Under the pieces are notes generated by a model, which was not told where the DNA came from, did no database searches, and worked only from the letters and a program-made list of their open reading frames with translations. Source: Ureibacillus galli (lineage in GTDB: Bacteria; Bacillota; Bacilli; Bacillales_A; Planococcaceae). From it: DNA of 36,154 nt. The stretch lies in the NCBI RefSeq assembly GCF_014836845.1, contig NZ_JACSQA010000035.1:1-36154 (forward strand), written 5' to 3'. Positions 16,084-26,336 of the stretch are shown here, one piece after another (the first letter of the stretch is position 1; every line of letters begins with the position of its first letter). The translations under genes were made by a program, and so were the position numbers.

Positions 16084-17223
16084 ATGAAATCGGAAAGAGT
16101 AGCAGCAATTGTTGGGGTGGCTGAATCTGATTTAGGAAAAACGCCAGGTAAAAACGTATTACAGCTACAAGCACAAGCTGCCAAGTTAGCATTAGAGGAC
16201 GCTGGGTTAACAAAACATGATGTGGATGCCATATTTACTGCCGGAAATTGGGCATGGGCACCTAATTTAATGTTAGCTGAATATTTAGGTATTCAACCTA
16301 AGTATACCGATTCAACGAATATAGGTGGCTCTTCTTTTGAAGCCCATGTTGGCCATGCGGCAGCTGGGATAAAAGCAGGTTTATTCGACGTTGCCCTTAT
16401 TACGTACGGAAGCACGAATCGAACAAAACCAGCTAATTCAAGTTTTCAATCGCCGTTAACTGCGCAATATGAAATTCCATATGGTCTTCCTACTCCAGTA
16501 GGAGCATATGCATTAGCGGCAACGAGACATATGCATCAATACGGTACCACATCAGAACAGTTAGCTGAAATTGCTGTGGCAACAAGAAAATGGGCTACTT
16601 TAAATGAAAAGGCTTACATGAGAGAGCCGATTGAAATAGAAGACGTACTTAATTCCCGTCTTATAGCGGAACCACTTCATTTATTGGATTGCTGCTTAGT
16701 TTCGGATGGTGGAGGAGCGGTGATCGTTGCTTCCAACAGAGTAGCTTCAACATTAAAGAAAAAACCTGTTTGGATTTTAGGTCATGGGGAGTCCCATTCC
16801 CATAATACCATTACAAACATGCCAGATTTGACCATGACGAGTGCACGGGAATCTGGTAAAGCTGCTTTTGAAATGGCAGGAATATCTCATCATGAAATTG
16901 ATGTAGCTGAAATTTATGATTCTTTCACGATTACAGTTTTATTAACTTTGGAGGCATTAGGATTTTGTCAACCTGGGGAAGGAGGCGCATTTGTCAGTGG
17001 ACAACGAACGGCCCCAGGTGGTGATTTCCCGATGAATACCAATGGTGGCGGATTGTCTTATTGCCATCCAGGAATGTATGGAATCTTTTTACTAATAGAG
17101 GCAGTGAGACAACTCCGAGGAGAATGTAATGCTCGTCAAGTAGATGACGCAAAAATTGCATTAGTCCACGGAACTGGAGGAGTGCTTTCTTCTACTTCTA
17201 CGGTCATTTTAGGGAGGGATTAA
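16084..17223 (+). CDS. Thiolase-fold protein lacking nucleophilic Cys (SCP2/Ltp2-like, possible retro-aldolase)
   Basis: A 379-residue thiolase-superfamily protein of the SCP2-thiolase-like group. Landmarks are EIYDSFTIT (276-284), NGGGLSYCHPG (320-330) and HGTGG (362-366). Where classical thiolases have the nucleophilic CGS, this protein has GGSSF (81-85), so ordinary thiolysis through that cysteine is unlikely. The same loss is seen in Ltp2-type aldolases, which cleave beta-hydroxy-acyl-CoA of sterol side chains together with a DUF35 partner. The next gene, one base apart, encodes exactly such a DUF35 protein. Its aldolase function is inference. ATG after GGGGGAG; three operators lie upstream. 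Confidence 0.85.
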   Translation: MKSERVAAIVGVAESDLGKTPGKNVLQLQAQAAKLALEDAGLTKHDVDAIFTAGNWAWAPNLMLAEYLGIQPKYTDSTNIGGSSFEAHVGHAAAGIKAGLFDVALITYGSTNRTKPANSSFQSPLTAQYEIPYGLPTPVGAYALAATRHMHQYGTTSEQLAEIAVATRKWATLNEKAYMREPIEIEDVLNSRLIAEPLHLLDCCLVSDGGGAVIVASNRVASTLKKKPVWILGHGESHSHNTITNMPDLTMTSARESGKAAFEMAGISHHEIDVAEIYDSFTITVLLTLEALGFCQPGEGGAFVSGQRTAPGGDFPMNTNGGGLSYCHPGMYGIFLLIEAVRQLRGECNARQVDDAKIALVHGTGGVLSSTSTVILGRD

Positions 17224-17224
17224 A

Positions 17225-17626
17225 TTGATAAAAGATTTAATTAAATCCGGGATCGATGACGAATCTAGACCTTATTGGAATGGATTAAAAGATAAAAAAC
17301 TATTTATACAACAATGTGGGGATTGCCAAAAGTCTATCTTTTATCCGCGCTCAATTTGTCCCCATTGTTTTTCAGATAATATCAATTGGCTTGAAGCAAA
17401 TGGTACGGGAACAATATACAGTTTTACCACTGTCCATCAAGGATATGGACCATTCAAAGGAGAGACGCCTTATACAGTCGGAATAGTGGAGCTTGATGAA
17501 GGCGTTCGAATGATGACAAGAATTATAGGGGATTACAACGAAATTAAGGTAGATAAACGAGTTTCGATCATATTTAAAGAAGTGGAAGAAGATTTTGTAC
17601 TACCTTATTTTCAAGTGATTACGTAA
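17225..17626 (+). CDS. DUF35 zinc-ribbon/OB-fold protein, partner of thiolase-like protein
   Basis: A 133-residue protein. The N-terminal helix is followed by a rubredoxin-like zinc ribbon with Cys31/Cys34 and Cys45/Cys48 (CGDC..CPHC), then an OB fold (GTIYSFTTVHQGYGPFKGETPYTVGIVEL) that typically sits at the acyl-CoA tunnel of a thiolase-like partner. Such proteins are needed for activity of Ltp2-type aldolases and archaeal thiolase/HMG-CoA synthase complexes. The TTG start follows AGGGAGGG, one base after the upstream stop, so the two are co-translated. A terminator follows, making a two-gene transcript under the triple operator. Confidence 0.9.
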   Translation: MIKDLIKSGIDDESRPYWNGLKDKKLFIQQCGDCQKSIFYPRSICPHCFSDNINWLEANGTGTIYSFTTVHQGYGPFKGETPYTVGIVELDEGVRMMTRIIGDYNEIKVDKRVSIIFKEVEEDFVLPYFQVIT

Positions 17627-17673
17627 TGAATCCATAAAATGAAATAGGTTTCGATCAATTGTTATGAGAGTTT

Positions 17674-17709
17674 AAACGGAAGAATCCCTCCTTCCGTTTC
17701 CTTTTTATT
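17674..17709 (+). terminator. Intrinsic terminator after DUF35 gene
   Basis: A 9-bp stem, AAACGGAAG/CTTCCGTTT, with an 8-nt loop is followed by CCTTTTTATT. It separates the thiolase-like/DUF35 pair from the MFS gene. Confidence 0.75.
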
Positions 17710-17722
17710 AATTAGAAAGAAG

Positions 17723-18922
17723 ATGAAAATTATGATGGATAGGAAGGCGTTCTTTTTACTAGGATTCATTATGTTTTTGACGATGACAGGTTATGGAATA
17801 GTACTTCCTACATTACCATTTTTAGCTGACGACTTACATCTCTCATCTGTACAAATGTCATCTTTAATTATTATTTGGGCCATTTCCCAATTGATTACTG
17901 CACCTTTATGGGGACGTTTAGCGGATAGAATAGGGAGAAAACCTGTATTAATATTCGGAGTATTTGGGTTTGGAATCGCTTTTTTACTATTAATCTTTGC
18001 TCAAAACTATTGGCAATTAGTACTTGTAAGGCTGATTGGTGCTGCACTATCATCAGGTGCCCAACCTGCTGCTTATTCGATGGTAGCTGACCAGACAGAA
18101 AAGATGCATCGAAGCAAAGCAATCGCGAAAATGGGGGCCGTTAATGGGCTTGGTTTTCTTTGTGGTCCTGCAATTGGAGGTGTATTTTCCCCATTAGGAG
18201 TAATGGTACCATTTATCATTGCAGGTTCTTTAGCACTTATTACGTTACCCTTTGCATGGTGGTTCATCAAAGAATCTGCTGTAATAAACGACGAAGAAAA
18301 CAGATTAAAAGAAGAAAGAGATACACTGTCCCTTTGGAAGTCGATCGGAATGATCACTAAAACAGGCTATTGGAATCACTATACAATTATTCTCGGCTTA
18401 TCCATTGCCGCTTCTAGTTTTTTTGGACTGCTTGGCTATTTTATGATTGCGAAATTTGATGCGTCTTCATTATTTGTTAGTTTAGCCTTTAGCGCTCAAG
18501 CGGGAATGTCCGTAATCGTTCAATTCTTTTTCCTAAATAAAATTTACGAATATTTAGATGAAGAAAAAATATGTAAAATTGGCCTAGTCATTGTCATTGT
18601 TGGTTATGGTTTTATCAGTTTTTCTCCATACGTTTGGGCAGTAATATTCGGTTGTACATTAACTGGTTTAGGGCAGGCATTAGTTCGACCGACTACGACT
18701 GCTATGTTATCCAAACAAAATGAAATGGGGCAAGGTATTACCATGGGCTTACAACATTCAATGGATAGTTTAGGAAGAATACTTGGTCCACTTTGGGGTG
18801 GATGGATTTTTACACTCTTTATATCTGGTCCTTTTGTTACTTCGGCGATTATTACCGCTTTACTTTTAGGTATAACATACATCACTACTCATCAACAAAA
18901 TCTTCAAACAAAAAAAGCATAA
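17723..18922 (+). CDS. MFS transporter (DHA1-like)
   Basis: A 399-residue major facilitator with about 12 hydrophobic helices and the motif-A loop GRLADRIGRKPVLI between helices 2 and 3. A motif-C-like GAVNGLGFLCGPAIGG lies in helix 5, typical of proton-coupled drug or metabolite exporters (DHA1). It may export a pathway by-product or toxic substrate, or import substrate; the direction cannot be told. The start is uncertain: ATG codons at 17723, 17732 and 17735 follow a weak AGAAAGAAG site, and the middle one has the best spacing. Preceded by a terminator, so it needs its own promoter, which I could not define. Confidence 0.88.
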   Translation: MKIMMDRKAFFLLGFIMFLTMTGYGIVLPTLPFLADDLHLSSVQMSSLIIIWAISQLITAPLWGRLADRIGRKPVLIFGVFGFGIAFLLLIFAQNYWQLVLVRLIGAALSSGAQPAAYSMVADQTEKMHRSKAIAKMGAVNGLGFLCGPAIGGVFSPLGVMVPFIIAGSLALITLPFAWWFIKESAVINDEENRLKEERDTLSLWKSIGMITKTGYWNHYTIILGLSIAASSFFGLLGYFMIAKFDASSLFVSLAFSAQAGMSVIVQFFFLNKIYEYLDEEKICKIGLVIVIVGYGFISFSPYVWAVIFGCTLTGLGQALVRPTTTAMLSKQNEMGQGITMGLQHSMDSLGRILGPLWGGWIFTLFISGPFVTSAIITALLLGITYITTHQQNLQTKKA

Positions 18923-18979
18923 TCAATAGGGAAACGGCATCTCTATTGAATCACTTGTTTCATGTGTGGCTAAAGAAAA

Positions 18980-18994
18980 TTGAAAACGTTTTCT
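18980..18994. promoter_or_regulatory. cre site (CcpA operator)
   Basis: TTGAAAACGTTTTCT matches the CcpA consensus WTGNAANCGNWNNCW at every defined position. It lies 50 nt upstream of the acyl-CoA synthetase start. This predicts catabolite repression of the synthetase and ABC-importer operon when preferred sugars are present. Confidence 0.8.
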
Positions 18995-19043
18995 AGTTAA
19001 ATTATTAACTATGAAAATAGTAAATCATTAATAGGAGGATAAC

Positions 19044-20594
19044 ATGCTACTAACTGAATTGCTGAAAGAAAATATTAATAAGTTTGGTGAGTATGATCTT
19101 CTATATTATCATGACAAAATTTATACAAACATTGATACAGAAATGATTTCATCAAAAGTTTCTAGTTTAATTCGTTCCCTTGGAATTGAAAAAGGGGATC
19201 GTGTACTCATATGTATGCCAAATTGTCCGGAAGTCATTTTTTCTTATCAAGGAGTGCTAGGAGCAGGAGCAATAATCGTCCCCGTCATGTATTTACTACA
19301 TGAGAATGAAATAAATTTTATTCTAAAAAATTCAGAAGCGAAAGCTGTTATTACTGCATCAACCTTATTAACGAAGATTATTAACGCCTCAACAGATTTG
19401 GCTAATAAACCAAAAATCATATGTATTAATCAACGAGAAAATATTGAAATCGAACAAGTAGATATTGAGGTTATTGAATGGGAAAGCGCCCTCGCAAATA
19501 GATCAATCATTAAAAACGAGCCGTTGGAGATGGAAGAAACGGATGTTGCCGTTATTTTATATACATCTGGTACTACGGGTGTACCAAAAGGGGTTATGTT
19601 AACCCATAAAAATTTGTATGCCAATTCGATGTCTGGTGTATCCCTTAGAGATGACGAAACAAGAGGTACGACAATTGGCGTACTACCGTTAGCACATATT
19701 TACGGGTTTGGCATTATGAATAGCATGTTTTTACTTGGAAGTTCGGTTGTCATTTTTTCAAAGTTTGATGCAGAAGAAGTATTTAAAGTAATCGAAAAGT
19801 ATAAAGTAAAATCCTTCGCAGCAGTTCCTGCGATGATTCATGCGATGGTATATCACCCGAATGCAGCTAATTATGATTTATCGAGTTTGGAGACAGTAGG
19901 TTCAGGTTCCGCTGCTCTTGCTGTTAGTTTACGCCATAAATTTAAAGAAAAGTTTGGAGCTGAAGTGCGGGATGCCTACGGATTATCAGAAGCTTCACCA
20001 GGTGTAGCATCACAACGAAATGACATGCCGATTAAAGAAGGTTCTGTTGGAATTCCAATGCCAGGTGTAAAAATTAAAATTGTTGATGAAAAAGGCAATG
20101 AATTAGCGGTTGGAGAAGTGGGAGAGTTGCTCGTTCAAGGTGATAATGTGACGCCTGGTTATTTCCGAAATGAAGAAGCTACGAAAAAAGCATTACAAAA
20201 TGGATGGCTCCATACTGGCGATATGGCAAAAGTGGATGAAGAAGGTTATTTGTATATTGTTGACCGTAAAAAGGATTTAATTATTCGTGGTGGCTTTAAT
20301 ATTTATCCACGAGATTTAGAGGAATTACTTGTTAAACACGAAGAGGTTTTAGAAGCTGCCGTGATCGGTATTCCTTCAGAAAGAATGGGGGAAGAAATTC
20401 TTGCTTGCATCGTAAAAAAAGATGGAGCAACAGTAAGTGAAGGAGATATAATCGCGTATTGCCAAAAAAACTTAGCAAAATATAAAACTCCCCGTCATGT
20501 TGTTTTTATTAACGAACTCCCTCGAAATGGAGTAGGTAAAATACTCAAAACAAAGTTAAGAGAACAATTTGCAGAGTTCCCGGTAGAAAAATAA
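19044..20594 (+). CDS. Acyl-CoA synthetase (AMP-forming ligase)
   Basis: A 516-residue ANL-superfamily enzyme that activates a carboxylic acid with ATP and CoA. Core motifs are the P-loop [12 protein letters not shown] (about 170-185), [11 protein letters not shown], the hinge-containing [19 protein letters not shown], and the catalytic lysine in [10 protein letters not shown] near the C-terminus. It resembles long/medium-chain fatty acid and aromatic acid CoA ligases; the substrate is not deducible. ATG 7 nt after AGGAGG. It opens an operon with the ABC importer and lies just downstream of a perfect cre site, so uptake and activation are coupled. Confidence 0.93.
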   Translation: MLLTELLKENINKFGEYDLLYYHDKIYTNIDTEMISSKVSSLIRSLGIEKGDRVLICMPNCPEVIFSYQGVLGAGAIIVPVMYLLHENEINFILKNSEAKAVITASTLLTKIINASTDLANKPKIICINQRENIEIEQVDIEVIEWESALANRSIIKNEPLEMEETDVAVILYTSGTTGVPKGVMLTHKNLYANSMSGVSLRDDETRGTTIGVLPLAHIYGFGIMNSMFLLGSSVVIFSKFDAEEVFKVIEKYKVKSFAAVPAMIHAMVYHPNAANYDLSSLETVGSGSAALAVSLRHKFKEKFGAEVRDAYGLSEASPGVASQRNDMPIKEGSVGIPMPGVKIKIVDEKGNELAVGEVGELLVQGDNVTPGYFRNEEATKKALQNGWLHTGDMAKVDEEGYLYIVDRKKDLIIRGGFNIYPRDLEELLVKHEEVLEAAVIGIPSERMGEEILACIVKKDGATVSEGDIIAYCQKNLAKYKTPRHVVFINELPRNGVGKILKTKLREQFAEFPVEK

Positions 20595-20631
20595 GTATCT
20601 TTCAATATACATGAAAGGAGGAAGGATTCGA

Positions 20632-22671
20632 TTGGTCAATAAAACGCCTTCACTATTACAAGTGGAAGAAATGAAAACAGTTTTTAAAACCCGAACGGCA
20701 AATTTGGAAGCGGTTGATGGCGTTTCATTTAGTATATCTAAAGGAGAAACGGTTGCTATTGTTGGTGAATCAGGATCTGGAAAAAGTGTGTCCGCATTAT
20801 CCATTTTAAGATTATTAGATCGTAACGGAGAAGTTACATCCGGAAAGATTTTATACAACGATTTAAATTTAAAAGATTTAAGTAATGATGATATTCGAAA
20901 AATTAGAGGAAACGAAATTGCCATGATTTTTCAAGATCCGATGACGTGCTTAGATCCGGTATATACGATTGGTGATCAAATTATTGAAACGATTAAAATT
21001 CATGAAGACTTAAGTAAAAAAGAATATAAAGACCGTGCCCTCGAACTATTAAAATTAGTTGGACTCCCTGATCCTGAAAGCCGAATTAATGCATATCCTC
21101 ATCAATTATCAGGGGGACAAAGACAGAGAGTCATGATTGCGATAGCCCTTGCTTGCCGACCAAACTTAATTATTGCTGATGAGCCGACAACTGCTCTTGA
21201 TGTAACAGTTCAAGCTCAAATTATGCAATTATTAAAAGATTTACAATCCCAATTTGGAACAGCAATTATACTAGTAACCCACGATTTAGGTGTAGTAGCG
21301 GAAATGGCTGACAAAGTTGTCGTCGTTTATGCAGGTCAAGTTGTGGAACAATCGAATGTGAAGGATTTATTTAATCACCCAGAACATCCTTATACACAAG
21401 CTTTACTACAAAGCATCCCAAAAATCGATACAGATCGTAACCGTCGATTGCAAACGATTAAAGGAAATGTTCCTAGTTTAAGAGATATTCCTTCCGGATG
21501 TCGATTTCACCCCCGCTGTCCTTTGGCAACAGATAAATGCAAAAATGAAGAACCACCACTTTTTGAATTAAAAGAAAATCGAGTAAGTAAATGTTGGAAG
21601 GCAGATCCGACAACTGCAGAAAAGTGGGAATTTCCCACAATCGAAGACAATGAAGCGATCTTTGAAGAAAATGAACATTTAAATAATAAACAAATACTAT
21701 TACAAGTAAACAACTTGAAAAAGCACTTTCCGATTACAAAAGGAATACTATCAAGAACGGTCGGTCATGTAAAAGCAGTTGATGGCGTTTCAATCGATAT
21801 TTACAAAGGGGAAGTTCTTGGACTTGTTGGAGAGTCAGGATGCGGAAAATCAACGGTCGGTCGGTTAATTACAGGTCTAATCGATTCTACGGATGGTGAA
21901 GTAACCTTCGATCAGAAACAACTAGCAACAGCACATCGTAAAGAACGAAAAGGACTGAGAAAAAGAATTCAATTTGTTTTTCAAGATCCCTATAGTTCAT
22001 TAAATCCGCGAATGACAATTTTAGATATTATAGGAGAACCTTTGGAAGTTCATAACATTGCAAAAGGAAATAAAAAGCGTGAAAGAGTAGCGGAATTACT
22101 TGAAATAGTTGGTCTGTCAAGAGAGGATATGCATAAATTTCCCCACCAATTTTCAGGAGGACAACGGCAAAGAATTGGAATTGCTCGTGCTTTAGCAACA
22201 GAACCAGATTTATTAATTTGTGATGAAGCTGTTTCGGCATTGGATGTATCCGTTCAAGCACAAATTTTAAACTTATTGAAAGACTTACAACTAAAACTAG
22301 GATTATCCTACTTATTTATATCCCATGATTTGAACGTAGTGAAATATATATCGGATCGAATTGCTGTTATGTATTTAGGAGAAATTGTCGAAGTAACCGA
22401 TTCAGTTACGCTATTTAAAAAACCGTTACATCCATATGCAAAAGCTCTAATTTCGGCAGTACCTGTTCCAAATCCTAATATCGAGCCAGAACGAATCATT
22501 TTAAGCGGTGAAGTACCGAGCCCATCAAATCCGCCAACTGGTTGCAAATTTCATACTCGATGTCCAGCTGCGATGGAAATTTGTAAACATACAAAGCCAG
22601 AATTGAAATCGATAGCGAAAGGACATACCGTTTCATGTCATCTGTATGGAGAGGAGCTAGGAAATGGTTGA
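20632..22671 (+). CDS. Fused double ATP-binding subunit of Opp/Dpp-type ABC importer
   Basis: A roughly 679-residue protein joining two ABC ATPases, as in GsiA, instead of separate DppD and DppF subunits. The first domain has [26 protein letters not shown] and [11 protein letters not shown], and ends with the oligopeptide-type cysteine motif [12 protein letters not shown]. The second, from about residue 360, has [38 protein letters not shown] and again [11 protein letters not shown]. Both cysteine clusters are typical of the family and may bind iron-sulfur. The TTG at 20632 has proper spacing after GGAGG, whereas the upstream ATG at 20611 precedes that site. Its stop overlaps the next gene by 8 nt. 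Confidence 0.93.
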   Translation: MVNKTPSLLQVEEMKTVFKTRTANLEAVDGVSFSISKGETVAIVGESGSGKSVSALSILRLLDRNGEVTSGKILYNDLNLKDLSNDDIRKIRGNEIAMIFQDPMTCLDPVYTIGDQIIETIKIHEDLSKKEYKDRALELLKLVGLPDPESRINAYPHQLSGGQRQRVMIAIALACRPNLIIADEPTTALDVTVQAQIMQLLKDLQSQFGTAIILVTHDLGVVAEMADKVVVVYAGQVVEQSNVKDLFNHPEHPYTQALLQSIPKIDTDRNRRLQTIKGNVPSLRDIPSGCRFHPRCPLATDKCKNEEPPLFELKENRVSKCWKADPTTAEKWEFPTIEDNEAIFEENEHLNNKQILLQVNNLKKHFPITKGILSRTVGHVKAVDGVSIDIYKGEVLGLVGESGCGKSTVGRLITGLIDSTDGEVTFDQKQLATAHRKERKGLRKRIQFVFQDPYSSLNPRMTILDIIGEPLEVHNIAKGNKKRERVAELLEIVGLSREDMHKFPHQFSGGQRQRIGIARALATEPDLLICDEAVSALDVSVQAQILNLLKDLQLKLGLSYLFISHDLNVVKYISDRIAVMYLGEIVEVTDSVTLFKKPLHPYAKALISAVPVPNPNIEPERIILSGEVPSPSNPPTGCKFHTRCPAAMEICKHTKPELKSIAKGHTVSCHLYGEELGNG

Positions 22672-23611
22672 GTATATCATTAGGAGACTTATTTTCGGAA
22701 TATTCGTTCTATTTATCATGACGGCATTCATTTTCATCATTATGCGGGCCGTACCTGGTGATGTCGTTACACTTCAGTTAGCAAACTCTGGCGCAACAGC
22801 TGAACAAATGGATGCGATGAAAGCCGAGATGGGGTTAGATAAAAGTATATTGGGGCAGTTGACAGATTGGGTAACAAAAGCTGTACAAGGGGATTTAGGA
22901 AATTCATTATGGTCGGGTCAGGAAGTTTCTCAAATTATTGTAGATCGATTACCCGTTACAATCCAGTTAGCGATAATGTCCATTATACTAGCAATCTTAA
23001 TTGGTATTCCAATTGGAGTTATCTCAGCAGTTAAACAAAATACGTGGATTGATCATTTTTTAAAAATATTTTCTGTTAGTGGTTTATCAATCCCAAACTT
23101 TTGGTTAGGCCTCGTTCTCCTTACGGTTCTTTCATTAGCTTTAAATTGGATTCCTCCTTTAGGTTTCCAATCATTTGCAGAAAATCCAATGGTCAATTTA
23201 CAGCAAATGATTTTACCTGCTATCTGTTTGGCGATTACTTTAAGTGCAAGCATTGTACGAATGACAAGGTCGGCTGTTTTGGAAGTACTTCATTCTGAAT
23301 TTATCCGTACAGTTCGCGCAAAAGGTGCTAGAGAAAGAATTGTCATTTTTAAGCATGCACTTAGAAATTCGTTAGTTTCGGTTATTACATTAATCGGCTT
23401 ACAAGTCGGTTATTTACTTGGAGGAACGGTTGTACTTGAATCAATTTTTGCACTTCCTGGTTTAGGTAGTTTAATTTTTGAATCCGTACTAGCAAGGGAC
23501 TATCCGATTGTACAGTCAGCAGTATTGGTTTTTGGTGCAATGTTTTTACTAGTTAACTTAATTGTGGATGTGATGTATGGCTGGGTAGATCCACGGATTA
23601 GAACGAAATAA
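22664..23611 (+). CDS. ABC transporter permease, DppB/OppB type
   Basis: A 315-residue inner-membrane protein with about six helices. The N-terminus ([17 protein letters not shown]) and the following extracytoplasmic segment [10 protein letters not shown] are typical of DppB/OppB. The cytoplasmic EAA loop ([20 protein letters not shown]) contacts the ATPase. Its ATG lies inside the end of the ATPase gene, an 8-nt overlap that suggests coupled translation. It forms the translocation pore with the next gene product. Confidence 0.93.
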   Translation: MVEYIIRRLIFGIFVLFIMTAFIFIIMRAVPGDVVTLQLANSGATAEQMDAMKAEMGLDKSILGQLTDWVTKAVQGDLGNSLWSGQEVSQIIVDRLPVTIQLAIMSIILAILIGIPIGVISAVKQNTWIDHFLKIFSVSGLSIPNFWLGLVLLTVLSLALNWIPPLGFQSFAENPMVNLQQMILPAICLAITLSASIVRMTRSAVLEVLHSEFIRTVRAKGARERIVIFKHALRNSLVSVITLIGLQVGYLLGGTVVLESIFALPGLGSLIFESVLARDYPIVQSAVLVFGAMFLLVNLIVDVMYGWVDPRIRTK

Positions 23612-23654
23612 CCTTGGAAATTATTATTGTTTTAAGGAAAAGGAAGTGATTCGC

Positions 23655-24560
23655 ATGTCCCAAGTTCAATTAGACTCTGAGTTACTTAAAGGTAAATTAA
23701 AGGCGAGTAGAAATTTAAGTGTTAAAAAATTTAAAGAGGACTGCAAACGCTTTATTTTTACTCAAAAAATTGGATTTATCTCCCTTTTATTCATACTACT
23801 AGTTATTATCATTGCATTGATTGCTCCAATAATCGCTCCCTTCGATCCAATAGCCCAAGATCGCGCCGCTTTTTTAGCAGCTCCAAATTCAGAGCATGTG
23901 ATGGGAACAGATGATTTAGGTCGTGATGTTTTAAGTAGACTCGTTCATGGCTCCCGTATATCGTTAATCGTTGGATTTTCAACTGTTATCATATCCATTA
24001 TTCTAGGTACTTTAATAGGTATGGTTTCAGGTTATTTCGGTGGAATTGTCGATATGATTATTCAACGTATCATGGATGCCATTATGTCCATTCCGGCTTT
24101 AATTTTAGCTTTGTTTATTGCTGCATTATTAGGACCTGCAATACAAAACGTTATTATCTCCCTTGTTATTATTGAAGTACCAAGATTTGCCCGAATTGTT
24201 CGTGGGGAAATGATGAGAATTCGTGAATCAAATTATGTCGAAGCATCGCGTTCTGTAGGGGCAAGTTCATTTCGGATTATATTGAAGCATGGTTTACCAA
24301 ATATGATGGCACCGATTATTGTGATGGCAAGTTTGGCATTTGGTCAGACGATTATCGCAGAAGCTTCTTTAAGTTTTTTAGGAATTGGTACGCCTCCTCC
24401 TAATCCATCTTGGGGATTAATGTTAAGTGATGCGAGCAGATATATGGAAAGCGCACCGTGGCTCGTTCTTTTCCCAGGCTTAGCTTTAAGTATATTAGTT
24501 TTAGCATTTAACTTATTTGGGGATGCTCTCCGTGATTTCCTCGATCCAAAAATGTCTTAA
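23655..24560 (+). CDS. ABC transporter permease, DppC/OppC type
   Basis: A roughly 301-residue permease. A cytoplasmic N-terminus with an OppC_N segment (LLFILLVIIIALIAPIIAPFDP) precedes HVMGTDDLGRDVLSRLVHGSRISL, diagnostic of DppC/OppC. The EAA loop is YVEASRSVGASSFRIILKHGLP. The ATG at 23655 is preferred: AAGGAAG lies about 9 nt upstream, while the in-frame GTG at 23646 overlaps it. Second pore subunit of the importer. Confidence 0.93.
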   Translation: MSQVQLDSELLKGKLKASRNLSVKKFKEDCKRFIFTQKIGFISLLFILLVIIIALIAPIIAPFDPIAQDRAAFLAAPNSEHVMGTDDLGRDVLSRLVHGSRISLIVGFSTVIISIILGTLIGMVSGYFGGIVDMIIQRIMDAIMSIPALILALFIAALLGPAIQNVIISLVIIEVPRFARIVRGEMMRIRESNYVEASRSVGASSFRIILKHGLPNMMAPIIVMASLAFGQTIIAEASLSFLGIGTPPPNPSWGLMLSDASRYMESAPWLVLFPGLALSILVLAFNLFGDALRDFLDPKMS

Positions 24561-24597
24561 CTATTGGAAAATTATATTTTCATAGGGGGAAATGGTT

Positions 24598-26220
24598 ATG
24601 GATAAAAAGTGGAAATCAATATGTCACATATTGATTTTAGGATTACTTGTACTCGTAATTGGTGCGTGTTCTTCGGGTTCAAAAAATAATGAAACTGGAC
24701 AAAAAAATACGAATGATGGCTCGTCGGAACCGAAAAGTGGAGGCACTTATACGATACTTTCACCTGCAGATCCAGATATGCTGGATCCCCATCGTCAATC
24801 ATCCATTTATACACATCAACTGGCAGGATTAGTTTACAACAAATTAGTATCCTATGAAACAGGTCCTAATGTTGAGTATACAGATTACAATGTTGTACCA
24901 GATTTGGCAGAACGTTGGGAAGTTTCGGATGATGGAAAAGTCTATACATTTTATTTACGAGAAGCCTATTGGCATGATAAAGCACCTGTTAACGGAAGAC
25001 AGGTAACGGCTGACGATGTAATTGCCACAATGGAAAGAATTATTAACTTACCAGGACATCAAGCTTCTCTATTATCGGAAGTAGAGAGCATTGTAGCAAA
25101 AGATCCTCAAACAGTTGTGTTTACATTAAAACAACCTTTTGCACCTTTCCTCAATTTCATGGCGAATCACTTTATGTGGATACTACCGAAAGAAGGGGTA
25201 GAAGGGCAATTTGACTTAGCAACAGATGCGATTGGTACTGGTCCTTTTGTGTTAGAAAAATGGGAAGATAATGTGCAAGCGACTTTCAAAAAAAATCCAA
25301 AGTTTTATGAAGAAGGTAAACCATATTTAGATGAAGTAATTTTTAAAGTAGTTCCTGATCAAGGTTCCCGTATTGCAGCCTTTAGAACAGGGCAGGCAGA
25401 TACAATCGGAAGTTTATCACCCGAAGAGTTGGATCAACTCATAAAAACGAATCCTGATGTTACGGTCTTTGAAGCACTCTTTGCTACACAGGAACAACTA
25501 TATTTAAATATGAAAAAGGAACCATTTAATGATTTGAAAGTACGTAAAGCAATCAGTATGGCTGTCGACCGTCAATCGATGGTAAAAGCAATATATGGCG
25601 GAGGAGAAACGAGCGGTCCTGTTAATCCATCTTTAGGAGACTGGTCATTACCATTAGAAGAAAGGGAAAAACTGCAACCATATAACCCAGAAGAAGCGAA
25701 AAAACTATTAGAAGAAGCAGGTTATCCTGATGGTTTTGATACAACATTAATGGTAACAAATGGTTACGGGGAACAATTAGTCCGTGTTGCGCAATGGATT
25801 GCAGAAGATTTAAGAAATATTGGCATTAATGCTGAAATTGAAGTAGTCGAATATGCAACTTACTTCTCTGAAAGATGGCCGAATGTTGATTATGATATGG
25901 GCGTTGGATATCAAACCTATTTCCAAGAACCGGATGAGTGGTTAAGAACACAGTTACACACAAACGGGGCAAGAAATTGGTATAACATTAGCGATCCGGA
26001 ATTAGATAAGATGCTTGATGAACAAAGACTTATTCTCGATGTCGATCAAAGAAAAGAATATGTCCACAATATTCAACGCTATGTATTGGAGAATTTAGTC
26101 AACCCTATCCCTATTTCAACTTATTACACGAAAACACCACGCCAACCTTATATAAGAGATTCCTATCCGCATGCTTCTTATGGATATGGTTATTTAAAAG
26201 ACGTTTGGTTAGATAAATAA
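24598..26220 (+). CDS. Extracellular solute-binding lipoprotein (SBP family 5)
   Basis: A roughly 540-residue lipoprotein. The signal peptide ends in lipobox VIGAC with the acylated cysteine at about residue 24, followed by a polar linker rich in Ser/Asn/Lys. The mature part has the family-5 pattern, with PDLAERWEVSDDGKVYTFYLR, YWHDKAPVNGRQVTADDV and VRKAISMAVDR. Family members bind peptides, but also nickel, sugars and bile or plant compounds. Placement between an acyl-CoA synthetase and beta-oxidation genes suggests a non-peptide acid or conjugate. Start is the ATG at 24598, 7 nt after AGGGGGA; the ATG at 24592 is too close. Confidence 0.92.
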   Translation: MDKKWKSICHILILGLLVLVIGACSSGSKNNETGQKNTNDGSSEPKSGGTYTILSPADPDMLDPHRQSSIYTHQLAGLVYNKLVSYETGPNVEYTDYNVVPDLAERWEVSDDGKVYTFYLREAYWHDKAPVNGRQVTADDVIATMERIINLPGHQASLLSEVESIVAKDPQTVVFTLKQPFAPFLNFMANHFMWILPKEGVEGQFDLATDAIGTGPFVLEKWEDNVQATFKKNPKFYEEGKPYLDEVIFKVVPDQGSRIAAFRTGQADTIGSLSPEELDQLIKTNPDVTVFEALFATQEQLYLNMKKEPFNDLKVRKAISMAVDRQSMVKAIYGGGETSGPVNPSLGDWSLPLEEREKLQPYNPEEAKKLLEEAGYPDGFDTTLMVTNGYGEQLVRVAQWIAEDLRNIGINAEIEVVEYATYFSERWPNVDYDMGVGYQTYFQEPDEWLRTQLHTNGARNWYNISDPELDKMLDEQRLILDVDQRKEYVHNIQRYVLENLVNPIPISTYYTKTPRQPYIRDSYPHASYGYGYLKDVWLDK

Positions 26221-26233
26221 ATGGAATCCGCAT

Positions 26234-26275
26234 AAAGGGAAAATTATTAGTATACGGACTATTAATTTTCCTTTT
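26234..26275 (+). terminator. Likely terminator after solute-binding protein gene
   Basis: AAAGGGAAAATTA and TAATTTTCCTTTT form a 13-bp stem with one G-U pair around a 16-nt loop. The U-tract is short and lies inside the stem, so termination may be partial. Confidence 0.5.
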
Positions 26276-26336
26276 ACGAATTGAGCATTTCATGAAAGGT
26301 ATGTGAGATCAGATTCTAATAAAAGGATTGAGTACT

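Noticed and set aside
18928-18955. CAATAG/CTATTG hairpin after the MFS gene as terminator
   Set aside because: The stem is only 6 bp, with no T-run after it.
20556-20924. 122-codon minus-strand frame across the synthetase/ATPase junction
   Set aside because: Antisense to two well-supported genes and to their ribosome binding sites; no similarity seen.
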